Below, piece by piece: positions 8,911 to 16,644 of a stretch of DNA of 34,440 nt (the stretch's first letter is position 1; every line of letters starts with the position of its first letter). This stretch comes from Sphingobacteriia bacterium (GTDB lineage Bacteria; Bacteroidota; Bacteroidia; J057; RFSG01), in the NCBI GenBank assembly GCA_009924095.1, contig RFSG01000018.1, forward strand, positions 1-34,440, given 5' to 3'. Position numbers and translations under genes: made by a program. Under the pieces are notes generated by a model. It ran no database searches and was not told the origin of the DNA. It worked only from the letters and a program-made list of their open reading frames with translations.

Positions 8911-10159
8911 AGAACTAAGCCTGGACTGGTTATCCATAATTTTTTATCTATTAATGATTATTAGTGGATGGCTAAATATTTATGCCGCAACAGCAACCGC
9001 TGAAAACACAAATATATTTGATCTGGATTATTCATATGGTAAACAAGCTGTTTGGATTGGATTAGCCTTATTATTGGCTCTTTTTATTATGATCTTAGAT
9101 TCAAAGTTTTTGGAGTTTATCTCCTACCCGGTATATGGGGTTAGTTTACTTGCAATTGTTCTGGTTTTGTTTTTTGGAAAAGAAGTAAATGGTGCTAAAA
9201 GTTGGTTTGAAATCGGTAGCATCCGGATTCAACCTGTGGAATTTGCCAAAATTGGAACCGCAATGGCATTGGCTAAATATATGTCCAGCCTCAATTTTAA
9301 TTTAGATAATATTCGAACCCGACTAATTTGCGGAGTTATAATAATTAGTCCTGCTTTTGTAGTATTACTTCAAAATGATACGGGTTCTGCTTTGGTTTTT
9401 TTTAGTTTTATTTTTGTTCTGTTTCGGGAAGGGTTGCCTGCCTTTTTTTTAATTGCGATTTTTTATATCGGCTTTATTTCTGTAATCGCATTATTATTTA
9501 ATAATATTATTATTCTTTCTGTTTTATTAATATTAGGGATTGTTCTGTATTTTTTTGTTTTCCGTCAGAGGTATTTAATATTACATGTAATTATTTATCT
9601 GTTTTCAGCAGTTATTGTATATGGTATTGACTTTGTAAAAGATGAGGTTTTAGAGCCACATCAAAGAAAAAGAATAGAGGCTTTGTTCAATCCAAATGCT
9701 GATCCTTTAGGGGCAGGATGGAATGTAACCCAATCTAAAAATGCCATTGGTTCTGGCGGTTTTTGGGGAAAAGGATACTTAAAAGGTATGCACACAAAAT
9801 TTGATTTCGTCCCTGAACAGGATACGGATTTTATTTTTTGTACTATTGGAGAAGAACAAGGGTGGTTAGGTTCAACCGTTTTATTATTAATGTTTTTAAT
9901 ATTATTATGGAGATTAATAGAAGTAGCAGAATCTAGTAAAACAAGATATGCTAGAATATATGGATATGGAGTGGTTTCTATTTTGTTTTTTCATATTGCT
10001 GTGAATGTCGGTATGACTATCGGAATTGCCCCGGTTATTGGAATTCCGCTTCCTTTTTTTAGCTATGGCGGATCGTCTTTGTTTTCGTTTACTATTTTAT
10101 TATTTATTGCTCTTAATTTTTATGCAAATCGTACCAATATATTTGCCTCTCAATCTTAA
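8900..10159 (+). CDS. rodA: RodA, SEDS-family peptidoglycan glycosyltransferase
   Basis: RodA polymerises lipid II into glycan strands in the elongasome, working with PBP2. The 419-residue protein is polytopic with roughly ten membrane segments. SEDS signatures are present: VNGAKSWFEIGSIRIQPVEFAK near 97-117, LLQNDTGSALVFF, the large periplasmic loop with SKNAIGSGGFWGKGYLKG and FVPEQDTDFIF around 303-313 (an acidic region that includes the catalytically important Asp of RodA), GEEQGWLGS, and the C-terminal IGIPLPFFSYGGSSL. A longer-than-usual internal hydrophobic stretch (about 175-245, many Ile, Leu and Phe) sits before the large loop. It overlaps mrdA by 11 bp and its stop codon is buried in a palindrome shared with the convergent gene. 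Confidence 0.96.
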   Translation: MERKELSLDWLSIIFYLLMIISGWLNIYAATATAENTNIFDLDYSYGKQAVWIGLALLLALFIMILDSKFLEFISYPVYGVSLLAIVLVLFFGKEVNGAKSWFEIGSIRIQPVEFAKIGTAMALAKYMSSLNFNLDNIRTRLICGVIIISPAFVVLLQNDTGSALVFFSFIFVLFREGLPAFFLIAIFYIGFISVIALLFNNIIILSVLLILGIVLYFFVFRQRYLILHVIIYLFSAVIVYGIDFVKDEVLEPHQRKRIEALFNPNADPLGAGWNVTQSKNAIGSGGFWGKGYLKGMHTKFDFVPEQDTDFIFCTIGEEQGWLGSTVLLLMFLILLWRLIEVAESSKTRYARIYGYGVVSILFFHIAVNVGMTIGIAPVIGIPLPFFSYGGSSLFSFTILLFIALNFYANRTNIFASQS

Positions 10160-10169
10160 TTAAGATTGA
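10150..10169. terminator. 20-bp palindrome over both convergent stop codons, candidate terminator
   Basis: TCAATCTTAATTAAGATTGA is a perfect palindrome whose centre lies between the TAA of rodA (10157-10159) and the TAA of the minus-strand gene (10160-10162). As RNA it can fold into an 8-bp stem with an AATT loop on either strand. On the plus strand a short U tract (GGTTTTTAAT) follows, as expected of an intrinsic terminator. Because the same bases are read on both strands, both proteins end in Gln-Ser. There is no comparable U tract on the minus-strand side. Confidence 0.6.
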
Positions 10170-11413
10170 TATCGGTTTTTAATAATTTCTATAAATTCAA
10201 TTAACAAAGGATCTTCTTCTTTTAATGTAGATTGAGCGTTTGTTAAAGAAGAGATTAGGGATTGTGCTTCCTCCCAATTTTGGGTTTTATTTATGTTTTC
10301 AATAAATAATTTAAATTCAGCTGTATTTCCTAAAAATATTTTTTGAGAAAATTGGAATTGTTTGTGAATTGGGATTTTATCTATTGTAATAGATTTAAAC
10401 AATTTTTGACTTATAGAATCTGAACCCGTTTGCTTTTGACTTAAAACCTCGGCAACAGAGGCTGAAACATCGTTAAAGCTGGAAGGTTGAGCTGGGGTAA
10501 CCACAGAAGGTGTTGGGTCTTCTTTTACAAAGGTTGGCGTTGGTAATGGTTCTGGATGTGGTTCTGTTGTTGTATCAGTATTTTTATTTTCAGGTTGAAT
10601 TGTATCTTGGGCGATAGTGGTATTGTTTGTTTGAGAAACGGTTTCAGAAAACAACCCTTCTTTTGCAACTGGAGGCTCGGGCTCTGCTGTAAGGGTTCGA
10701 CTTACTTGGGTGGATTTAGTTTCTTCAGAGACGGTTGCCTCTGGCAACTCCGGCATGGGAATAGTTCCATCTGCCGTACGAGCAACTTCAAATAAATCTT
10801 GACCCGTTAATTGTCTAAACAATTCTCTTCTGTATTGTTCTAAACTTTTTCCGCGTTGATTAGAAATTTCTTCCGCTCGAATTAGTTTCTCTATAAAAAC
10901 ACGACGCCGAACTAAGGGCATGTGATTCTGTTGATGAAATAAAACTATCCCTTGTAATAAAAAATCAAAATAATCGAAATAAGAGGCGTTTTTTTCTAAT
11001 AAACTTAGATTAATGCTCTCTTTAGTAGAAAAATAAAATGCAGTTAAGGTCTCCTCTGGATTTAAAAGTAACGTGATTGTATTATAAACCGCCTTTTCTA
11101 CCAAAGGTCTAACATCTTTTTCGGTCAATAATATATGTGCTGAAACCGTATTTAAATAAGATTGTAAAGCCTTTTTAACTTCCTCATGTTGAAAATTATA
11201 AAAGGGGTGCCTAAGTCCTGTTTGATATTGATTCCAATCTTGATGAAGTTGAAAAAACAAAAACCGATTAACTTGTTGATGGTCACAGAAATGAAATATT
11301 TCCTGCCCGCTGATTTGTTTTTTGGTGGGTCCAAAAAATAAGCGAATATATTTTTCTGATATTTGATGAATAAGAATGTTGAGTTCTTCAGTAGGAATAA
11401 AAAGTGGCTTCAT
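10160..11413 (-). CDS. Uncharacterised two-domain protein with Pro/Thr-rich linker
   Basis: I do not recognise a named family. The 417-residue product has no signal peptide and no membrane segment, so it should be cytoplasmic. Residues 1-215 form a mainly helical, aromatic-rich domain (many Phe, Tyr, His and Gln; for example IFHFCDHQQVNRFLFFQLHQ), ending with an arginine-rich helix (LEQYRRELFRQLTGQDLFEV). Residues about 215-325 are a low-complexity linker rich in Pro, Thr, Glu and Ser, with four near-repeats of the type PEP/TPTP. Residues about 330-417 form a second compact helical domain (SQKIFLGNTAEFKLFIENIN). The architecture resembles an adaptor or scaffold joining two binding domains. 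It stands alone, convergent with rodA and divergent from thymidine kinase. Confidence 0.8.
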   Translation of the reverse strand: MKPLFIPTEELNILIHQISEKYIRLFFGPTKKQISGQEIFHFCDHQQVNRFLFFQLHQDWNQYQTGLRHPFYNFQHEEVKKALQSYLNTVSAHILLTEKDVRPLVEKAVYNTITLLLNPEETLTAFYFSTKESINLSLLEKNASYFDYFDFLLQGIVLFHQQNHMPLVRRRVFIEKLIRAEEISNQRGKSLEQYRRELFRQLTGQDLFEVARTADGTIPMPELPEATVSEETKSTQVSRTLTAEPEPPVAKEGLFSETVSQTNNTTIAQDTIQPENKNTDTTTEPHPEPLPTPTFVKEDPTPSVVTPAQPSSFNDVSASVAEVLSQKQTGSDSISQKLFKSITIDKIPIHKQFQFSQKIFLGNTAEFKLFIENINKTQNWEEAQSLISSLTNAQSTLKEEDPLLIEFIEIIKNRYQS

Positions 11414-11428
11414 GTTCCTTATTTAACG

Positions 11429-11436
11429 CAAAATTA
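11429..11436 (-). promoter_or_regulatory. Possible -7 box for the Pro/Thr-linker gene
   Basis: On the minus strand TAATTTTG fits the Bacteroidota -7 consensus TAnnTTTG and lies 16 bp before the start codon at 11413. No TTG is found at the expected -33 distance, so support is partial. Confidence 0.3.
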
Positions 11437-11525
11437 ACATAATTTTAGGATCCTGTTGAGGTTATTTAATGTACCAAAGGGGGTAGGGATTTTAATAAAA
11501 AAACCAAAATGTTTCGGGTATTTAT

Positions 11526-11533
11526 TAGATTTG
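11526..11533 (+). promoter_or_regulatory. Possible -7 box for thymidine kinase
   Basis: TAGATTTG matches the Bacteroidota -7 consensus TAnnTTTG and lies 46 bp before the tdk start codon. The matching -33 TTG is not seen at 17-23 bp upstream, so this is only a candidate within the 166-bp divergent spacer. Confidence 0.3.
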
Positions 11534-11579
11534 TTGCCATCAGGTTAATAAAGTTACTGGTAATTAATTAAAGATTTTT

Positions 11580-12167
11580 ATGTTCATTGAACACAACTCC
11601 ACCAGCAACCAATCCGGATGGATAGAGGTGATTTGCGGAAGTATGTTTTCTGGGAAAACCGAAGAATTAATTAGAAGATTAAGAAGGGCACAAATTGCCA
11701 ATCAAGCAGTAGAAATATTTAAACCTGCAATTGATACGCGTTATAGCGAAAACGAAGTGGTTTCCCATAATCAAACCACAATCCCTTCAACGGTAGTTCA
11801 AAGTGCTCAACAAATTTTATTGCTAACCGGTGAAGTTAAAGTAGTTGGAATTGATGAAGCTCAGTTTTTTGATGAAGAAATTGTTCCAGTGGTTACGGAA
11901 TTAGCAAACAAAGGGATTCGGGTAATTATTGCTGGGTTAGATATGGATTATACTGCCAACCCGTTTGGTCCTATGCCTGCATTATTAGCAAAAGCGGAAT
12001 TTATTACTAAAGTTCATGCAATCTGTCAAAAATGCGGAGCCCTGGCAAACCATTCTTACCGAAAAACCTTGCGCCCAGATCAAGTGTTCTTAGGAGAAAA
12101 GGAAGCCTATGAACCCCGATGCAGAGCTTGTTTTTATGAAAGTATGTCACCTAGATTGCCTCGTTAA
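11580..12167 (+). CDS. tdk: Thymidine kinase (type II)
   Basis: Thymidine kinase phosphorylates thymidine with ATP in the nucleotide salvage pathway. The 195-residue size is that of the homotetrameric type II enzymes. Visible elements are the P-loop GSMFSGKT (20-27), the DEAQFF block (92-97) with Glu93 as likely catalytic base, the lasso-loop region [15 protein letters not shown], and the zinc-binding cysteines Cys149, Cys152, Cys181 and Cys184 (CQKCG and CRAC). All are intact. The ATG at 11580 has little Shine-Dalgarno character (only a run of A and T before it), as is common in Bacteroidota. The sensor kinase gene follows after 35 bp. Confidence 0.97.
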   Translation: MFIEHNSTSNQSGWIEVICGSMFSGKTEELIRRLRRAQIANQAVEIFKPAIDTRYSENEVVSHNQTTIPSTVVQSAQQILLLTGEVKVVGIDEAQFFDEEIVPVVTELANKGIRVIIAGLDMDYTANPFGPMPALLAKAEFITKVHAICQKCGALANHSYRKTLRPDQVFLGEKEAYEPRCRACFYESMSPRLPR

Positions 12168-12202
12168 TTATTTATATTAGGTAAAAAAATATCCCTCGGA
12201 AA

Positions 12203-15200
12203 ATGATCAAAAAACAAATTCCTTTTCCGTATTCAATCTATATAAATAATTTATTTAAAGGGTCTTTATTATTTATTTTTCTATTCGGAATTCCACTCTT
12301 ATTTGCACAAAAAAATCTTCCCTTTCATCCTTATTTTTTTTCACTTACCGTAGCGGAAGGATTAAGTTCTTCTGTTGTTTATGATTTACATCTGGATAAA
12401 AAAGGAAGGCTATTTATTGCAACCGAAAAGGGATTGTTTATGTATAATGGAATTTCGTTTCGGGAAATTCCTGTTCGAAAGCCAGCGTATGCTTCTCCTA
12501 TTACGGGTTTATTAGAAGATGATAAGGGAAGAATTTGGTGCAGAGACTTTGTAAGAAACATCTTTTATTTTCAAAATGATAGCCTTTCGGTTCTTTCCTT
12601 AGAACAAATCCTTCCAGATTTAAAACCTGATGAATCCATACTAGAAATGCTTTCTTTCCAAGGTAAATTAGCTATTCAAACTAATATTGGTTTATACATT
12701 TACAATCCTTACTCAACTAGTAAATATTCGAAATTATTAACCCAATCCGAAAAATCTACTTTTTTTAGTTTAAATAAGGGAAATAAAAACGCTTTAATTG
12801 GTTGTACACAAGATGGATTTATTGTAGAAATTGAAGAAAACAACAAACAAAAAATTATTTGTAGAAATCCTTTAATTCATAATCTTTCAGCAACAGTAGC
12901 TAAGGGTGAGATTTATTTAATCTCCCGGTATCATTATTCTGGACAAGTTTTCACAATTGTAAACGGAAATCTAACCATTACTTTTCCTGAAATAAAAAAA
13001 GCGGATTTATTATTATATTCGTTAAAAAACACTGCTGATCAAAAATTATGGTTATGCACCAATCAGGGCGTTTATTTATTACACCCTGAAACTAATACCT
13101 GGGAAGGTCCCTATTTATCAGGAGAACGAATCTCTGATATTGAATGCGATAACACTGGAAATTATTGGATATCGAGCTTAGATAATGGCGTGTTTTGTAT
13201 TCCTGATTTTAATTTTAATCAAGTATTTTTTCCTTTTGTAGATGGGAAAAAAAATATTATCCAAAGAATTATACCTGGAAAGAAGGGTGGTATTTTTGCC
13301 GGAAACAATAAAGGGGGAATTATTGAAATATCTGAAAAGGGTGCCATTGTAAGAACTATCTCTAATACACTTAATACAGATATAGAATTTTTATTTTTTG
13401 ATTCCATTCAAAATAAAATTTGGGCAACGAATGGAATTTATGATTTAAGCTTAAATAAAACCCTACGGTCTGATTACTTTGGAAAAAAAGTTATACCCTT
13501 ACAAAATGGAAATTATTTGAAGGCTTCCGGATCTGGAATTTCAATTATTAGATTGGACAATAAAATTGATTTGCTTCCTTTTTCAATCATAGATACTAGC
13601 AGGCTAACATTGACTCCTTATTTATCTTATTCCCTAGGAAAAATTAGAGCTCGTGTTGCTGCGTATGATTCTTTAAACAATATATTTTATGCGGGTTACA
13701 ATCATAAACTAATTGCTTATTCCCCTCAATTATTTTCTGGAAAAATAATAGAAAAAACGATTAATAGTACGCTTGGAGAACCCATTTTTGCTACGGATAT
13801 GATTACAACCCGTGATGGCAGAATCTGGGTAAGTACGCTACATCAAGGGGTTTTTTGTTTAAAAGGAACACAGGTAATAGCACAATTAGATACAAGCAAA
13901 AAGATTTCCAGTATGGCATGCCGAAAACTGTTTTTGAAGGATTCTTTTGTTTGGGTAATTACGGATGAGGGATTAGATTGTATTAATATTAATACCTCGG
14001 AAGTAAGCAATATTAAAATTCCTGGATCTGTGGCTAGCTCTAGTATATTAGATGCCTGTATTAATAGAAATAAAATTTGGCTCGCAACCAATACTGGAAT
14101 TATTTGTTTTTCTACCCATAAAGTTTCCAATAATAGAGCGCCAGAAATTTATCCCACTAAATTTATTTCAAGAAATGTGATCGTTGATTTAAATCTTTAT
14201 CCAGACTCTATTTCTTTTCTGGATTTGCAGTCCTTTCCGGCTAAATTAATGTTTGAAGAGGTTGCCACCTATCCTTCCAAAAAATTCTTTATTCATCACC
14301 GATTACTTCCTGACGATACTACTTGGTCAAAACAATCACCGGGAATAGGAGAAATAAACATTAATCCATCTGGGCCAGGGGAATATATTTTATTAATTCA
14401 AGCCATTGATGGGAATCGTATAGGTAAAGTGCATTTATTTAGATTTAAGGTAAGTAAGCCGTTTTGGTTGGATACTTGGTTTTTGATTTTATGGATATTG
14501 CTCCTTTTGTTGCTAGCCTACTGTATTTATTTATTCGCAGTACATAGATTAAAAAACAAACAGAAGGTTTTAGAACAAATCGCACAATCTCAAATGATTG
14601 CATTACGTGCGCAAATGAATCCTCATTTTTTATATAATGTTTTGGTTTCTATACAAAGTTTTATTTTCACCAATCAAAAACAAGATGCAAATGTATACCT
14701 GGGCAAATTCGCAGATTTAATGCGGAAAATACTATCCATGTCTGAAAAACAGGAAATTAGTCTACAAGAAGAAATTGAAGCATTAGAACTTTATCTTGAA
14801 TTGGAGAATATCCGCTTTGAAGGAAAATTAAACTGTAATATTAAAATAGACCCATTGTTGTCTCCCGAAATGATTTCGATTCCTAGCATGATTCTGCAAC
14901 CTTACGTTGAAAATGCTATTAAACATGGACTTCTTCATCGAAGAGGAGATAAAGAATTAAATATTTCTTTTAAAGCTCTGAATGATGGAAAACAAATGAG
15001 TATCGAAATAGAAGACAACGGTATTGGCCGAAAAGCTTCAGAAGGAATTAATCGTAAAAGAAGAAATAAACCAGGGTCTTTTGCCAGTAATGCAATATTA
15101 TCGCGTTTGCAAATTTTGAATAGTATTCGGAAAGATAAAATTCAAAGCCAAATTTTAGATAAATATAATTCGGAGGGAGTATCGGATGGAACCTTAGTTC

Positions 15201-15232
15201 GTATTATCTTGCCTATTCAAATATTTAAATAA
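12203..15232 (+). CDS. LytS-like sensor histidine kinase with periplasmic beta-propeller
   Basis: This 1009-residue membrane sensor pairs with the response regulator that follows 7 bp later. An N-terminal signal segment (about 18-36, ending LLFAQ) precedes a large periplasmic sensor made of two-component-regulator propeller repeats (about 40-640; recurring signatures such as LHLDKKGRLFIATEKGLF, ITGLLEDDKGRIWCRD and ITTRDGRIWVSTLHQGVF) and a Y_Y_Y-like immunoglobulin fold (about 690-752). One membrane helix follows (about 756-779). The cytoplasmic part is a His_kinase (PF06580) domain with MNPHFLYNVL, His808 as the predicted phospho-acceptor, and an ATPase domain with the N box QPYVENAIKHG and the G box IEDNGIGRKAS. 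It lacks the fused receiver and AraC domain of hybrid systems. The ligand is unknown. Confidence 0.93.
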   Translation: MIKKQIPFPYSIYINNLFKGSLLFIFLFGIPLLFAQKNLPFHPYFFSLTVAEGLSSSVVYDLHLDKKGRLFIATEKGLFMYNGISFREIPVRKPAYASPITGLLEDDKGRIWCRDFVRNIFYFQNDSLSVLSLEQILPDLKPDESILEMLSFQGKLAIQTNIGLYIYNPYSTSKYSKLLTQSEKSTFFSLNKGNKNALIGCTQDGFIVEIEENNKQKIICRNPLIHNLSATVAKGEIYLISRYHYSGQVFTIVNGNLTITFPEIKKADLLLYSLKNTADQKLWLCTNQGVYLLHPETNTWEGPYLSGERISDIECDNTGNYWISSLDNGVFCIPDFNFNQVFFPFVDGKKNIIQRIIPGKKGGIFAGNNKGGIIEISEKGAIVRTISNTLNTDIEFLFFDSIQNKIWATNGIYDLSLNKTLRSDYFGKKVIPLQNGNYLKASGSGISIIRLDNKIDLLPFSIIDTSRLTLTPYLSYSLGKIRARVAAYDSLNNIFYAGYNHKLIAYSPQLFSGKIIEKTINSTLGEPIFATDMITTRDGRIWVSTLHQGVFCLKGTQVIAQLDTSKKISSMACRKLFLKDSFVWVITDEGLDCININTSEVSNIKIPGSVASSSILDACINRNKIWLATNTGIICFSTHKVSNNRAPEIYPTKFISRNVIVDLNLYPDSISFLDLQSFPAKLMFEEVATYPSKKFFIHHRLLPDDTTWSKQSPGIGEININPSGPGEYILLIQAIDGNRIGKVHLFRFKVSKPFWLDTWFLILWILLLLLLAYCIYLFAVHRLKNKQKVLEQIAQSQMIALRAQMNPHFLYNVLVSIQSFIFTNQKQDANVYLGKFADLMRKILSMSEKQEISLQEEIEALELYLELENIRFEGKLNCNIKIDPLLSPEMISIPSMILQPYVENAIKHGLLHRRGDKELNISFKALNDGKQMSIEIEDNGIGRKASEGINRKRRNKPGSFASNAILSRLQILNSIRKDKIQSQILDKYNSEGVSDGTLVRIILPIQIFK

Positions 15233-15239
15233 TATTCTT

Positions 15240-16001
15240 ATGAAAAAAATAACGGCTATTCTGGTAGATGACGAAAGAAACGCAAGACTTGCATTGCGTG
15301 CGATGTTAGAAGAAAGTTGTCCAGAAGTGGAAATTTTAGAAGAAGCCGAGGATGTTCCTGGGGCAATTAAGAGCATTCGTAAAGTAAATCCCGATCTTGT
15401 GTTTTTAGATGTAGAAATGCCGGGGTATTCTGGTTTAGAAATATTAGACTTTATTAGCCCTGAGGATTTTAAATTTAAAATAATTTTTGTTACTGCTTAT
15501 GCAGAATATGCTGTTCAGGCTTTTGAACTTTCTGCTTTTGATTATTTATTAAAACCGGTTCAAGTTTCTCAATTAAAAAAAACAATAACAAAATTTATAG
15601 AAAACGCACACGAAACACCTTCTGCTTTACAATACCAAATATTAAAAGATAATTTTAATGTTGCCGGTTTAAAAAGAATAGCCTTACAAACAGCTGAAGG
15701 ATTGCTCTTTTTAAAATTAGAAGAAATTATTTATTTAAAAGCTGATAGCTCTTATACCCATTTTATTTTGGAAAATGGTACAAGATTAACCTTAACCAAA
15801 AAATTATTAGAATTCGAAAAGCTTCAAGATGTTGGCAATTTTTTTAGAACCCATCGTTCGTATATCGTAAACTTGGATAGAATTCGAAAATTTGTCAGAC
15901 ACGACGGGGGTACATTAATAATGGATAATGGCGATGAAGTATCCATTGCCGCAGATAAAAAACAAATTCTTTTGGATAGAATTAATAATATTAAAATTTA
16001 A
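15240..16001 (+). CDS. LytTR-family response regulator
   Basis: The 253-residue protein is the predicted partner of the upstream sensor kinase. The receiver domain (1-120) holds the acidic pair Asp10-Asp11, the phospho-acceptor Asp57 (VFLDVEMPGYSG), Thr85 (VTAYAEYA) and Lys105 (LLKPVQ). The C-terminal LytTR DNA-binding domain (about 150-250) shows IIYLKADSSYTHFILENG and FFRTHRSYIVNLDRIRKFV, the family's hallmark. LytTR proteins bind paired direct repeats in promoters. No obvious target repeat is visible in the short local spacers, so its targets probably lie elsewhere. The gene ends in a hairpin-forming A/T palindrome, opposite the convergent DUF6952-like gene. Confidence 0.95.
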   Translation: MKKITAILVDDERNARLALRAMLEESCPEVEILEEAEDVPGAIKSIRKVNPDLVFLDVEMPGYSGLEILDFISPEDFKFKIIFVTAYAEYAVQAFELSAFDYLLKPVQVSQLKKTITKFIENAHETPSALQYQILKDNFNVAGLKRIALQTAEGLLFLKLEEIIYLKADSSYTHFILENGTRLTLTKKLLEFEKLQDVGNFFRTHRSYIVNLDRIRKFVRHDGGTLIMDNGDEVSIAADKKQILLDRINNIKI

Positions 16002-16008
16002 TATTATT
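15984..16008. terminator. 25-nt perfect A/T hairpin over the response-regulator stop
   Basis: The arms AATAATATTAAA (15984-15995) and TTTAATATTATT (15997-16008) are exact reverse complements separated by one A. The TAA stop of the response regulator (15999-16001) lies within the right arm. It sits where two convergent genes end, 14 bp apart, so a bidirectional transcription end is plausible. The stem contains no G-C pair and there is no strong U tract, so stability would be modest. Confidence 0.45.
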
Positions 16009-16015
16009 GAGTCTA

Positions 16016-16264
16016 TTAATCCGGTTGAATTGAATTTCTAACTCTTCCTGCCATTTTCCGAAGAGCTTGAACAAGGGTAATTTTTTCGGTTTCCATCGTT
16101 TCTAATACCCAGATGGCAGATAAAACATGTGTTAGTTGTTCTCCTTCGTCTTCACCCGGAATAGGCATTGAAGGTATTTCCCCATTCAATAATTGCTGTT
16201 CAATTGTTTTTAAGGCATCTATAGAATATTCACTTGCAATTTGTTTTACAGCATCTGTTTTCAT
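16016..16264 (-). CDS. Small DUF6952-like protein
   Basis: This is an 82-residue acidic, soluble, helical protein without cysteines. It resembles the small Bacteroidota proteins classed as DUF6952, which travel with thioredoxin-like genes. A segment rich in Pro, Gly and Glu (IPSMPIPGEDEGEQLTH, about 29-45) links an N-terminal helix to two C-terminal helices (LSAIWVLETMETEKITLVQALRKMAGRVRNSIQ). The ATG overlaps the thioredoxin stop by 4 bp (ATGA), so both are made from one message and probably act together. No catalytic motif is visible. The family assignment is from memory of sequence style and neighbourhood, and the function is not known to me. Confidence 0.65.
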   Translation of the reverse strand: MKTDAVKQIASEYSIDALKTIEQQLLNGEIPSMPIPGEDEGEQLTHVLSAIWVLETMETEKITLVQALRKMAGRVRNSIQPD

Positions 16265-16587
16265 ACTGATTTAATAACTTCGGTTATTAATTCTTGAACG
16301 GTTTCAATTCTGGAGGTGTCAATACCTTTAAGTAATTGACCCTTTGAAAAGGTTGCAAAAAAAGGCAAATTGGTTACTCCTGCTGCTTTTCTGGCGATAG
16401 GGTTTTCTTCTGCATTAACCTCCAGAAAGGTTACCGATGAGTTCTGTGGATCCTCAGAAAGATTTTTATATTTAGGAGAAATCAAACGACAATTCCCACA
16501 CCAATCAGCATGATATTTTACAATCACCAATGAGTGTTGGGTTATGTTTTGTTGAAAATCTAAATCGGTTGAAATAATTGTTGCCAT
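16261..16587 (-). CDS. Thioredoxin-fold protein with CGNC active site
   Basis: The protein has 108 residues, the size of a single thioredoxin domain, with no signal peptide, so it is probably a cytoplasmic thiol-disulfide oxidoreductase. The active site is WCGNC (Cys30, Cys33) rather than the canonical WCGPC; replacing Pro by Asn between the cysteines is expected to shift the redox potential. The cis-proline loop is present (VTNLPFFATF, Pro75), and the strand-loop YHADWC is typical. It overlaps the DUF6952-like gene by 4 bp. Whether it serves a peroxiredoxin, as some small Bacteroidota thioredoxins seem to, cannot be told because no peroxiredoxin gene is in this cluster. Confidence 0.92.
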   Translation of the reverse strand: MATIISTDLDFQQNITQHSLVIVKYHADWCGNCRLISPKYKNLSEDPQNSSVTFLEVNAEENPIARKAAGVTNLPFFATFSKGQLLKGIDTSRIETVQELITEVIKSV

Positions 16588-16644
16588 ACTTTTTTATTAC
16601 AACCGATTGGGGAATAAAATTGTTCAGTAATTTATTAAATCTGC

